Source: Ilyomonas limi (GTDB lineage Bacteria; Bacteroidota; Bacteroidia; Chitinophagales; Chitinophagaceae). Taken from it: DNA of 64,000 bases. The position numbers and the translations under genes were made by a program. Of the stretch, positions 53,595 to 61,852 are shown piece after piece. Positions within the stretch are counted from its first letter, which is position 1, and the number at the start of each line of letters is the position of its first letter. Below the pieces are notes generated by a model. It did not search any database and was not told the DNA's origin. It worked only from the letters and a program-made list of their open reading frames with translations. The stretch covers positions 1 to 64,000 of the forward strand of contig NZ_SZQL01000003.1 of NCBI RefSeq assembly GCF_005233845.1, in the 5' to 3' direction.

Positions 53595-54164
53595 ATGAAA
53601 ATATTAGTCTTTGATAATTATGATTCTTTTACCTACAACCTGGTGCATCTGGTGGAAAAGATATTGCACCAGAAAGTGGATGTATTTCGCAACGATGAAA
53701 TACCATTGGAAAAGGTAAAAGAATACGATAAAATTATTTTATCGCCCGGCCCCGGACTACCGGAAGAAGCAGGCTTGCTGTTACCATTAATTAAAGAGTA
53801 CGCTGCCAGCAAAAGTATACTGGGCGTTTGTTTGGGACATCAGGCAATCGGTGAGGCATTTGGCGGAACGCTTACCAATTTGTCCAGTGTATATCATGGT
53901 GTCGCAACCACCTGCCAACTGTCAGCTACCAGCTCACCACTATTTAAAGGTTTACCACAATGCCTCGAGATTGGTCGCTATCATTCATGGGTAGTAGATA
54001 AAAAGGAATTTCCTGAAACCCTGGAAATTACTGCCGAAGATGATAACGGGTTTATCATGGCATTGCAGCATAAAAGGTATGATGTGCAAGGTGTGCAGTT
54101 TCATCCGGAAAGTATATTAACACCAGACGGGGCAAAGATTTTACACAATTGGTTAAGTGTCTGA
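53595..54164 (+). CDS. trpG: Anthranilate synthase component II (glutamine amidotransferase)
   Basis: 189 residues from the ATG at 53595 (MKILVFDNYDSFTYNLVHLV); the longer frame overlaps trpE and adds unrelated residues. Class I amidotransferase triad: Cys79 in LGVCLGHQAIGE, and His/Glu in VQFHPESILTPDG. It supplies ammonia to TrpE. No fusion to TrpD, unlike in enterobacteria. Confidence 0.95.
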   Translation: MKILVFDNYDSFTYNLVHLVEKILHQKVDVFRNDEIPLEKVKEYDKIILSPGPGLPEEAGLLLPLIKEYAASKSILGVCLGHQAIGEAFGGTLTNLSSVYHGVATTCQLSATSSPLFKGLPQCLEIGRYHSWVVDKKEFPETLEITAEDDNGFIMALQHKRYDVQGVQFHPESILTPDGAKILHNWLSV

Positions 54165-54223
54165 ATTAGGATAATTGGATGAATAGGATATTGATACAAT
54201 AATTATATACAAAATACAAGATT

Positions 54224-54655
54224 ATGTCGGACCTTAAGCACAGTCATATAACGGAAAGGATTATTGGCGCAGCTTTTAAAGTGCATAATACGTTAGGCAA
54301 TGGGTTCCAAGAGATAATGTATCAGTGGGCATTGGTTATAGAAATGGGTATCGCCAAACTTAATTTTATACGAGAATTTGAAATGCCTATATTTTATCTT
54401 GATCAGCATATTGGCACAAGAAGAGTTGATTTCTTAGTAGAAGATACTATTAGTGTTGAATTAAAAGCAATTATTAAACCGGAAGAGGTACATCTTGCGC
54501 AAGCGATGAATTATTTGGAAGCATATAACTTAGAAATTGGTTTGTTAATCAATTTCGGAAGTAAGCGATTAGAGTTTCACCGGTTTACAAATAAAAAATA
54601 CAATCCCTCACTTAAACATCCCGTTTTATCCAATCAATCCCAACCATCTCATTAA
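54224..54655 (+). CDS. GxxExxY-family protein inserted in the trp operon
   Basis: A 143-residue protein. The name-giving motif is GNGFQEIMYQWAL, preceded by ITERIIGAAFKVHNTLG. A PD-(D/E)xK-like nuclease core is visible in IGTRRVDFLVEDTISVELKA (Asp, then E-x-K), followed by AQAMNYLEAYNLEIGLLINF. The biochemical role of this widespread family is not established; a nuclease fold is expected. It is not a tryptophan gene, yet it sits in line between trpG and trpD (59 and 14 bp gaps). The flanks are AT-rich with short attggat/atccaat repeats, suggesting a cassette insertion that keeps the operon transcribed. Confidence 0.9.
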   Translation: MSDLKHSHITERIIGAAFKVHNTLGNGFQEIMYQWALVIEMGIAKLNFIREFEMPIFYLDQHIGTRRVDFLVEDTISVELKAIIKPEEVHLAQAMNYLEAYNLEIGLLINFGSKRLEFHRFTNKKYNPSLKHPVLSNQSQPSH

Positions 54656-54669
54656 TCCCAGTTCAGACC

Positions 54670-55665
54670 ATGAAAAAGATTTTACAACACCTTTTCGAGC
54701 ATAAAACACTCTCCTACGAGCAGGCAAAAGAAACATTGCTTGCTATCTCCAAAGGCTTGTACAACGATACCGAGGTAACGGCTTTTATAACCGTGTTTTT
54801 GATGCGCAGCATTACGATTGAAGAATTACGCGGCTTTAGAGACGCATTAATAGAATTGTGTGTAAATGTGGACTTAAACGGTTATAAAGTAATAGACATT
54901 GTAGGCACCGGCGGCGATGGAAAAAACACGTTCAACATTTCTACGCTGGCTTGTTTTGTTGTAGCCGGTGCGGGGCAAAAGGTAGCAAAACATGGCAATT
55001 ATGGTGCAACATCGGTAAGTGGAGCGAGCAATGTAATGGAGCAGTTAGGTTATAAACTTTCATCGGACAATGCTAAGCTGCAGAGAGAAGTAGCAGCAGC
55101 CAATATTTGCTTTATGCACGCGCCGCTATTTCATCCGGCATTAAAAACGGTAGCGCCCATTCGCAAAAATTTTGGCTTGCGTACCTTTTTTAACATGTTG
55201 GGACCAATGGTCAATCCGGCATCGCCCAACTATCAGTTAGTAGGGGTGTACAATTTGGAAATGGCACGCATTTACAACTATTTATTACAGCAAAACGACA
55301 AACCGTTTACCATTATTCACAGCCTGGATGGTTATGATGAAATATCCTTAACCAACGATACAAAAGTGATTACCAACAAAGGTGAATTTTTATACACACC
55401 CGAACAGTTAGGTAAACGTATAGTGGAGCAACAAGACTTATATGGAGGTAATACAGTAGAAGAAGCAGCAAAACTGTTCAGGAAAATAATTATGGGCGAA
55501 GGTACGTGGGCACAAAATGCGGTTGTGCTTGCCAATGCAGCAATGGCGCTACAGTGCACCGGTAATTTTAGCAGTTACAACGATGCGTACGAAGCTGCAG
55601 TGGAGAGTTTAGAAGGAGGCAAAGCATACCAATGCCTTCAAACATTAATTGAATTACAATGCTAA
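54670..55665 (+). CDS. trpD: Anthranilate phosphoribosyltransferase
   Basis: A 331-residue enzyme that transfers the phosphoribosyl group of PRPP to anthranilate. Motifs: DIVGTGGDGKNTFNIST (PRPP loop), KHGNYGATSVSGASNVMEQL, PLFHPALKTVAPIRKNFGLR, then TFFNMLGPMVNPA and GYDEISLTND. All TrpD signature segments are complete, and the length is normal. Confidence 0.96.
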   Translation: MKKILQHLFEHKTLSYEQAKETLLAISKGLYNDTEVTAFITVFLMRSITIEELRGFRDALIELCVNVDLNGYKVIDIVGTGGDGKNTFNISTLACFVVAGAGQKVAKHGNYGATSVSGASNVMEQLGYKLSSDNAKLQREVAAANICFMHAPLFHPALKTVAPIRKNFGLRTFFNMLGPMVNPASPNYQLVGVYNLEMARIYNYLLQQNDKPFTIIHSLDGYDEISLTNDTKVITNKGEFLYTPEQLGKRIVEQQDLYGGNTVEEAAKLFRKIIMGEGTWAQNAVVLANAAMALQCTGNFSSYNDAYEAAVESLEGGKAYQCLQTLIELQC

Positions 55666-55774
55666 TAACACACGTTTATGGAACACGGATGGTGTATAAA
55701 ACCCCGTGCTTTAGTCCATGTCATCCAATGCGTTATTATTATCCTGTTCTACAATAACATTTACATCAATACCA

Positions 55775-56569
55775 ATGAATATACTTGAACAAATAGTTGC
55801 GGACAAATACAAAGAGGTGGCTTTAAAAAAAAGCATGATTCCCGTAGAAGTTTACAGCAAAATGCCGCTATTTGAGGTGGATAGAAGATCGTTGAAAGCA
55901 GCATTAATGGCAGCAGACTCTACGGGTATTATTGCAGAATTTAAACGCAAATCGCCATCCAAAGGCATCATCAACGGCCATGCAGATGTGGCACAGGTTA
56001 CAACTGCTTACAGCCAGTACGCAGCAGGTATTTCGGTACTTACGGACGAGCCATATTTTGGCGGCTCGAATGATGACCTGATGCTTGCCCGCGAAACGGT
56101 GAGCACCCCTTTATTGCGGAAGGATTTTATAATAGATGAATACCAGTTGTATGAAGCGCGCAGCATTGGCGCCGACGTGATTTTACTGATAGCTGCCTGC
56201 TTATCCAAACAACAGGTGAAACAACTTGCACAAGCAGCCAAAAGCCTTCAACTGCAAGTATTGCTGGAAGTACACAACGAAGAAGAACTGGAACATATAT
56301 GCGATGAAGTGGATATGATAGGCGTAAACAACCGCAATCTCAAAACATTTGAGGTAAACATCAACACATCGCTGAAGCTAATTAATAAAATGCCCGGCGA
56401 TAAGCCTGCTGTTGCCGAAAGCGGCATTAGCGATGCAGATACAATAGCAACTTTACGGCATGCTGGTTTTAGAGGTTTTTTAATTGGAGAAAACTTTATG
56501 AAGCACACCAATCCTGCGATTGCTTTTGCTGATTTTATAAATAAGCTACAAGCAAAAATTGTAACATGA
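55775..56569 (+). CDS. trpC: Indole-3-glycerol phosphate synthase
   Basis: 264 residues from the ATG at 55775 (MNILEQIVADKYKEVALKKS); the longer frame contains a non-homologous leader. TIM-barrel motifs: IIAEFKRKSPSKGIIN (catalytic Lys), ISVLTDEPYFGGSNDDLMLA, LLRKDFIIDEYQLYEARSIG, then LLEVHNEEEL and MIGVNNRNLKTFEVN, and AESGISDADTIATLRHAGFR followed by GFLIGENFM. Separate TrpC and TrpF rather than the fused enzyme of E. coli. Overlaps trpF by 4 bp (ATGA). Confidence 0.95.
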   Translation: MNILEQIVADKYKEVALKKSMIPVEVYSKMPLFEVDRRSLKAALMAADSTGIIAEFKRKSPSKGIINGHADVAQVTTAYSQYAAGISVLTDEPYFGGSNDDLMLARETVSTPLLRKDFIIDEYQLYEARSIGADVILLIAACLSKQQVKQLAQAAKSLQLQVLLEVHNEEELEHICDEVDMIGVNNRNLKTFEVNINTSLKLINKMPGDKPAVAESGISDADTIATLRHAGFRGFLIGENFMKHTNPAIAFADFINKLQAKIVT

Positions 56570-57198
56570 GGGTAAAAGTATGTGGCATTACGCAGGTAAG
56601 TCAGGCACTGCAAATTAAAGAAGCCGGAGCCGACTTTGGTGGGTTTATATTTTATCCGCCTTCAGCACGGTATGTTTACAAAAGCATGGCTCCGGCACAA
56701 ATAAAAAAGTTACGCAGCATTAATAAAGTAGGCGTTTTTGTAAATGCCGATGTAGAAGCAGTATTGCGCACGGTGGATCAATGTGGTTTGTACCTGGTAC
56801 AATTACATGGCGATGAATCGCCGTACTATTGCGAGAAAATCTCGCAGTACATTACGGTTGTAAAGGCATTTCGCGTGCAGCCCGATGACAACATTGCATG
56901 GAAAATAAAGGATTACTATGATGTTGCCGATATGTATCTCTTTGATACCGAAAGCACCCAATTTGGCGGTACCGGCAAAAAGTTTGACTGGCAGCTGCTA
57001 AAAGACATAAACATCAATAAACCATTTTTTTTGAGTGGCGGTATAGCGCCTGAAGACGTAGAAAATATTAAAGCTTTTATGCACCAACCGGCGGCCAAAG
57101 ACTTGTTTGCACTCGACATCAACAGCCGTTTTGAAACGGCGCCTGGTATAAAAAATATAGAAAAAGTAAGGACTTTTATCAATAGCGTGAAGCACTAA
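56566..57198 (+). CDS. trpF: Phosphoribosylanthranilate isomerase
   Basis: A 210-residue TIM-barrel isomerase (PRA to CdRP). Motifs: MRVKVCGITQ (general base Cys), ADFGGFIFYPPSARYV, VGVFVNADVEAVLRTVDQCG then LYLVQLHGDE, FDTESTQFGGTGKKFDWQLL (acid Asp), FFLSGGIAPEDVENIKAF and ALDINSRFETAPGIKN. Starts inside the trpC stop (translational coupling). Its presence beside a normal HisA means that HisA need not be a bifunctional PriA. Confidence 0.95.
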   Translation: MRVKVCGITQVSQALQIKEAGADFGGFIFYPPSARYVYKSMAPAQIKKLRSINKVGVFVNADVEAVLRTVDQCGLYLVQLHGDESPYYCEKISQYITVVKAFRVQPDDNIAWKIKDYYDVADMYLFDTESTQFGGTGKKFDWQLLKDININKPFFLSGGIAPEDVENIKAFMHQPAAKDLFALDINSRFETAPGIKNIEKVRTFINSVKH

Positions 57199-57228
57199 GA
57201 TTTGCAGTTGAATTTATAATTTTTATAA

Positions 57229-57753
57229 ATGAATACACATGACGCTCCTTCGGAGAAAGGAGGTATTATCGTAAGAGAGGCAGAGCGGAAAGATATTCCG
57301 CAAATGATGGAGATATATAACGAGGTCATTCTCAATACAACCGCTGTGTACAACTACGATCCGCATACGCTGGCAATGCGTACGGAGTGGTTTGAAACAA
57401 AGCAGCAGCAAGGTTTTCCGGTGTTTGTAGCCGAAGAAGGAAATGTAATTGTTGGCTTCAGCAGCATCGGTCCCTTTCGTGCATGGCAGGCATACAAATA
57501 CACGGTTGAAAATTCGATATATGTAAAAGCAGATTGCCGCGGCAAAGGTATTGGTAAGTTATTGTTGCCACCTTTAATTGATGCTGCAAAAAGGCTGGGC
57601 TTGCATGCAATTGTGGCTGGCATAGATGCTACTAATGAGGTAAGTATTGCCCTGCACAAACAGTTTGGTTTTGTGGAGGTAGCACACTTTAAAGAGGTGG
57701 GTTATAAGTTTAACCGTTGGCTGGATTTAAAATTTTTGGAGCTGATTGTATAA
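57229..57753 (+). CDS. GNAT-family N-acetyltransferase (phosphinothricin-acetyltransferase-like)
   Basis: A 174-residue protein. The N-terminus VREAERKDIPQMMEIYNEVI and AVYNYDPHTLAMRTEWF resemble PAT-type acetyltransferases. The acetyl-CoA loop is YVKADCRGKGIGKLLLPPLI (RxxGxG/A), and the C-terminal LHKQFGFVEVAHFKEVGYKF is canonical. Substrate unknown (amino-acid-like amines in the subgroup). It lies 30 bp after trpF on the same strand and is likely transcribed with the trp genes. Confidence 0.88.
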   Translation: MNTHDAPSEKGGIIVREAERKDIPQMMEIYNEVILNTTAVYNYDPHTLAMRTEWFETKQQQGFPVFVAEEGNVIVGFSSIGPFRAWQAYKYTVENSIYVKADCRGKGIGKLLLPPLIDAAKRLGLHAIVAGIDATNEVSIALHKQFGFVEVAHFKEVGYKFNRWLDLKFLELIV

Positions 57754-58077
57754 CGAGAATTTGGAAGATAGTTAGTCGTGAAAAAACTATGCAGGCGTTG
57801 TTTGCGCAATTACTTATACCAGTTGTGAATGCAGTGCATGCACAATGCAAAATTGCATAAAATATTGCTATTGTAAACGAAATAAAAGGTAGTCAATTAT
57901 TCTTCGAAAATAATCGACAGATATTTGCCAGCAGATAGGAGCCTTATTTGCCATCGGAACAACAATTAACAGCAGAAATGCAAAAGGAAATAGACTGGTT
58001 AGCAGAGCAATAATTTTAGTTATTAAAACATATTTTAGTCATCTCACCAATTTTAAAAATCTCATTAATCTCACGCT
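57754..58077. other. Gap inside the trp operon with a short coding remnant
   Basis: No complete gene. A 24-codon tail (57939-58013) reads LPSEQQLTAEMQKEIDWLAE, then Q and stop; it looks like the end of a lost gene that I cannot identify. The rest is AT-rich. The trpB and trpA genes may have a separate promoter here, but none is clear. Confidence 0.45.
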
Positions 58078-59307
58078 ATGATAAACATTACTTCATTCAA
58101 CCAAAAAGGCACATATAAGCAGCCGAATATCTTTGGCTACTATGGTGATTTTGGTGGCGCATATATTCCTGAAATGCTGCATAGAAATGTAGAAGAATTA
58201 AAATCACGCTATTTAGAAATTATGTATGAGCCAGGCTTTCAGCAAGAGTTTCAGGCATTGCTGAAAGATTATGTGGGCAGACCAACGCCACTGTTTTTAG
58301 CCGAACGGTTAAGTAAAAAATACAACACTACTATTTACCTGAAACGCGAGGACCTTAACCATACCGGCGCGCACAAAATCAACAATGCTATCGGGCAGGT
58401 ACTACTTGCACAGCGCCTCGGCAAAAAGCGAATTATTGCCGAAACCGGCGCCGGCCAGCATGGTGTGGCAACAGCTACCGTATGTGCACTAAAAGGCATT
58501 GAATGTGTGGTGTATATGGGCGAGGTGGACATAGAACGGCAAGCGCCTAACGTAGCCCGCATGAAGATGCTGGGTGCAAAAGTAGTGCCTGCCACCAGCG
58601 GCAGCAAAACCTTGAAAGATGCTACTAACGAAGCTATTCGCGCGTGGATAAATGATCCATTGGAAACGCATTATGTAATTGGCAGCGTAGTAGGCCCGCA
58701 CCCCTACCCCGATATGGTAGCACGTTTTCAAAGTGTGATTAGCGAAGAGGTGCGCTGGCAATTAAAAGAAAAAACGGGCAGTGAATTGCCTACACATGTA
58801 ATAGCTTGCGTAGGTGGCGGCAGCAATGCAGCCGGTGCTTTCTATCATTTTTTAGATGACGACAACGTACAGATAATAGCTGTAGAAGCAGCCGGACATG
58901 GCATCAATAGTGGTATGAGTGCAGCTACTACACAGTTAGGTAAACCGGGCGTATTGCATGGCAGCAAAAGCCTGGTAATGCAAACAGCAGATGGACAGGT
59001 AGTAGAGCCGCACAGCATTTCGGCAGGGTTGGATTATCCGGGTATTGGACCAATGCACGCGCATTTATATGCAACAGGCCGTGGTAAGTTTTTAAGTGCT
59101 ACGGACAATGAATCATTAGCTGCTGCCTTTCAATTAACCAGGCTGGAGGGCATCATACCGGCGTTGGAAAGCGCTCATGCTTTATGCGCATTAGACCAAT
59201 TAAAACTGAGCCCGAGAGATGTGATAGTAGTGTGCCTGAGCGGCCGCGGCGATAAAGATTTAAGCACGTACATGAAAGCAATGGAAAATGTAGCGTCCCA
59301 GTCCTAA
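58078..59307 (+). CDS. trpB: Tryptophan synthase beta chain
   Basis: A 409-residue PLP enzyme. [15 protein letters not shown] starts the conserved core; the PLP-lysine is Lys100 in [65 protein letters not shown] (phosphate loop), [11 protein letters not shown] and [10 protein letters not shown] are all present. It condenses indole (from TrpA) with serine. TrpB1-type with full length; 49 bp before trpA. Confidence 0.97.
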   Translation: MINITSFNQKGTYKQPNIFGYYGDFGGAYIPEMLHRNVEELKSRYLEIMYEPGFQQEFQALLKDYVGRPTPLFLAERLSKKYNTTIYLKREDLNHTGAHKINNAIGQVLLAQRLGKKRIIAETGAGQHGVATATVCALKGIECVVYMGEVDIERQAPNVARMKMLGAKVVPATSGSKTLKDATNEAIRAWINDPLETHYVIGSVVGPHPYPDMVARFQSVISEEVRWQLKEKTGSELPTHVIACVGGGSNAAGAFYHFLDDDNVQIIAVEAAGHGINSGMSAATTQLGKPGVLHGSKSLVMQTADGQVVEPHSISAGLDYPGIGPMHAHLYATGRGKFLSATDNESLAAAFQLTRLEGIIPALESAHALCALDQLKLSPRDVIVVCLSGRGDKDLSTYMKAMENVASQS

Positions 59308-59356
59308 AGGGAGCAATGACAACCAACTTATTTAATCATCCTTTTTAGAAGAACTA

Positions 59357-60145
59357 ATGAGTCTCATAAAGAATTTGTTTCAGCATAAGCAGCACAACAT
59401 TTTGAATGTGTATTGCACGGCCGGCTACCCGCACTTAAACAGCACTTTAGAAGTTATGCGGGCATTGCAAAACAATGGTGCTGATATTATAGAATTAGGT
59501 ATGCCTTACAGCGACCCTTTGGCAGATGGACCTACCATACAAGCCAGCAATAGCGTGGCACTACACAACGGCATGACGATAGAAAAAATGTTTGAGCAGT
59601 TACAAGATTTTCGCAATACACCGGCTGAACAAGATGCGATTCGCATACCTGTTTTATTGATGGGTTATATGAATCCAATTTTACAGTATGGCTTTGAAAA
59701 ATTTTGCCGTCAAGCTGCTGAGTTACCTGTTGATGGTTTGATACTACCCGACCTGCCCGAATATGAATTTGAAACGATATATGGTGATATTATCAAACGC
59801 TATGGATTAGACTTTGTATTTCTCGTAACGCCCGAAACTTCGGAAGAAAGAGTGCGGAAATTAGATGCATTAAGCACCGGATTTCTATATGCTGTTTCAT
59901 CTTCGTCTATCACCGGCAGCGATAAAGATTTCTCAGCGGTGGAAAGCTATCTGCAACGCTTGCAGAATATGCAATTAACAAACCCGATATTGGTAGGTTT
60001 TGGTATTAAAGACAAGCAAACATTCCAGTCGGCCTGCAAGTATGCAAACGGCGCTATTATTGGTACGGCTTATATCAAAGCATTAGAGGACGCAGAGGAT
60101 GTAAATATAGCAACGAAGAAATTTCTGGGAAGCATTTTGCAATAG
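59357..60145 (+). CDS. trpA: Tryptophan synthase alpha chain
   Basis: A 262-residue TIM-barrel lyase that cleaves indole-3-glycerol phosphate. The catalytic Glu and Asp are in IIELGMPYSDPLADGPTIQ; LMGYMNPILQYGFEKFCRQA, GLILPDLPEYEFE, FLVTPETSEERVRKLDAL, then FLYAVSSSSITGS and LVGFGIKDKQT follow in order. Last trp gene. No strong terminator follows; only an imperfect long palindrome lies between it and the antisense tRNA. Confidence 0.96.
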   Translation: MSLIKNLFQHKQHNILNVYCTAGYPHLNSTLEVMRALQNNGADIIELGMPYSDPLADGPTIQASNSVALHNGMTIEKMFEQLQDFRNTPAEQDAIRIPVLLMGYMNPILQYGFEKFCRQAAELPVDGLILPDLPEYEFETIYGDIIKRYGLDFVFLVTPETSEERVRKLDALSTGFLYAVSSSSITGSDKDFSAVESYLQRLQNMQLTNPILVGFGIKDKQTFQSACKYANGAIIGTAYIKALEDAEDVNIATKKFLGSILQ

Positions 60146-60146
60146 T

Positions 60147-60265
60147 AATGGCGAATTGTCAAAGGCGAATTGTGAATGAATAAGGAAAATCGGAGTAACG
60201 CATAAGATAATAATATAAGTGAATTAGCTTTCATTATTCACAATTGACAATTCACCATTCATAAA
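60147..60265. repeat. Imperfect long inverted repeat between trpA and the tRNA
   Basis: The left arm (60147-60183) contains gaattgtca and attgtgaat; the right arm (60230-60264) contains their reverse complements tgacaattc and attcacaat, separated by about 47 AT-rich bases. Elements made of gaattgt/acaattc units are common between genes in Bacteroidota. It may also act as a weak terminator. Confidence 0.5.
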
Positions 60266-60269
60266 AAAG

Positions 60270-60342
60270 AGCGGAAAACGGGGCTCGAACCCGCGGCCTT
60301 TAGTTTGGGAAACTAATGCTCTACCAACTGAGCTACTTCCGC
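60270..60342 (-). tRNA. tRNA-Gly (anticodon CCC)
   Basis: A 73-nt cloverleaf on the minus strand: acceptor GCGGAAG with TTTCCGC (one G-T pair), D-arm AGCTCAGTTGGTAGAGC, anticodon loop TTCCCAA (CCC), T-arm GCGGGTTCGAGCCCCG, discriminator T, no encoded CCA. It is transcribed against the trp/his direction, with its 5' end only 19 bp from the hisH start codon. Confidence 0.95.
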
Positions 60343-60361
60343 TAATAAATCAAATGTACAA

Positions 60362-60955
60362 ATGAATATAGTAATTGTAAAATACAATGCAGGTAATATC
60401 CAATCGGTGCTGTATGCGCTGGAGCGCATTGGTGCAACGGCTGTTGTAACGGATAACGTAGAAGTGATACAAACTGCTGATAAAGTGATTTTTCCCGGAG
60501 TGGGTGAGGCAAGTACAGCCATGCATTATTTAAAGGAAAGAAAGCTGGATGAAGTGATTAAAAACCTTCGCCAGCCGCTGTTGGGTGTGTGTTTGGGCAT
60601 GCAACTGATGTGTGCCTACAGTGAAGAGAATAACACTAACTGCCTGGGTATTTTTAGCGAAAAGGTACAACGTTTTGCACCGGCAACACCCGACATCAAA
60701 GTACCGCAAATTGGCTGGAATAATATTTACAACTTAAAGTCAGATTTATTCAACCATCTCAAAGAAAACAGCTACTGTTATTTCGTACACAGCTATTTTG
60801 CAGCTTTAGGAAATGAAACAATCGCCACCGCTGATTATGTACAACCGTACAGCGCAGCGTTGCATAAGGATAATTTTTACGGCGTACAGTTTCATCCCGA
60901 AAAAAGTGCAGAAATTGGTGAACAGATTTTGAAGAATTTTATAACTATGCAATAA
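60362..60955 (+). CDS. hisH: Imidazole glycerol phosphate synthase glutaminase subunit
   Basis: A 197-residue amidotransferase. IVIVKYNAGNIQSVLYALER, then VIFPGVGEASTAMHYL, the nucleophile Cys77 in LLGVCLGMQLM, and His/Glu in GVQFHPEKSAEIGEQILKNF are complete. It feeds ammonia to HisF, which is not in the window. It is 43 bp before hisA; directly after its stop lies a hairpin (aacgctga at 60955-60962 with tcagcgtt at 60980-60987) without a T run. The start codon lies 19 bp from the 5' end of an antisense tRNA gene, so its promoter must overlap that gene or be further upstream. Confidence 0.95.
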   Translation: MNIVIVKYNAGNIQSVLYALERIGATAVVTDNVEVIQTADKVIFPGVGEASTAMHYLKERKLDEVIKNLRQPLLGVCLGMQLMCAYSEENNTNCLGIFSEKVQRFAPATPDIKVPQIGWNNIYNLKSDLFNHLKENSYCYFVHSYFAALGNETIATADYVQPYSAALHKDNFYGVQFHPEKSAEIGEQILKNFITMQ

Positions 60956-60998
60956 ACGCTGACAGGGTTTAAAACCGCATCAGCGTTATAAAAGATAA

Positions 60999-61778
60999 AT
61001 GGAAAATCAAACCATAAATAAACAAGAAGCTAAAAACTCCCCTTTTAGGGACATGGGCTTTATCATTCCTGCAATAGATATTATTGAAGGCAAATGCGTG
61101 CGCCTTTCGCAAGGCGATTATGCACAAAAAAAAGTGTATAACGAGCAGCCCCTGGAAGTAGCCAAACAGTTTGAAGACGCTGGTTTACAACGCCTGCATT
61201 TAGTGGATCTGGATGGTGCCAAAGCCGGTGCCGTAAAAAACTGGAAAGTACTGGAAACCATTGCCGGAAAAACATCTTTACTCATAGATTTTGGCGGCGG
61301 CATCAAGCAGGAGAAAGATGTGGAAATTGTCTTTAATTCCGGCGCGGCAATGGCTACTATTGGCAGCCTGGCAGTGAAGGATAAAGATACATTTAGTACA
61401 TGGCTGCAGCAGTTTGGCGCTGATAAATTTTTGCTTGGCGCCGATGTAAAAGATGAAAGAATTGCCGTCAGCGGCTGGCTCGAAACGACTGATATTTGGA
61501 TCTATGATTTTATTGAAAGCTATGTACAACAAGGCATTCAGCAGGTGTTTTGTACCGATGTAAATAAAGATGGAATGTTGGCTGGCCCATCACTTGATTT
61601 ATACAAACACATCATTGAAAAATTTCCTGAGCTATATTTTATAGCCAGTGGTGGCGTAAGTTCTATAAATGATTTAGAACAGTTAAAAGAGATTGGCTGT
61701 AAAGGTGCTATTGTTGGCAAAGCTATTTACGAAGGAAAAATTGAGTTGAACGAGCTGGCAAAGCTGAACTTTATGTAA
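60999..61778 (+). CDS. hisA: ProFAR isomerase
   Basis: A 259-residue TIM-barrel isomerase of histidine synthesis. FIIPAIDIIEGKCVRLSQGD carries the catalytic Asp; LHLVDLDGAKAG, DFGGGIKQEKDVEIVFNSGA, then IGSLAVKD, DVNKDGMLAGPSLDLYKHI (second catalytic Asp), and FIASGGVSSINDLEQLKEIG are typical. The first 18 residues (to NSPFRD) precede the usual start; the ATG at 61053 (MGFIIPAID) may be the true one, but the context before 60999 (gataaATG) looks more like local starts. hisF and hisI do not follow. Confidence 0.93.
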   Translation: MENQTINKQEAKNSPFRDMGFIIPAIDIIEGKCVRLSQGDYAQKKVYNEQPLEVAKQFEDAGLQRLHLVDLDGAKAGAVKNWKVLETIAGKTSLLIDFGGGIKQEKDVEIVFNSGAAMATIGSLAVKDKDTFSTWLQQFGADKFLLGADVKDERIAVSGWLETTDIWIYDFIESYVQQGIQQVFCTDVNKDGMLAGPSLDLYKHIIEKFPELYFIASGGVSSINDLEQLKEIGCKGAIVGKAIYEGKIELNELAKLNFM

Positions 61779-61852
61779 AAGCAGTTTTATTTGTAAATGC
61801 AGTGGTTGACCATTCATTCAGGAATGGCATACATTTAACGGATACAACACGC

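Noticed and set aside
60999-61778. HisA as bifunctional PriA serving tryptophan synthesis too
   Set aside because: A complete trpF lies in the adjacent operon, so a dual role is unnecessary.
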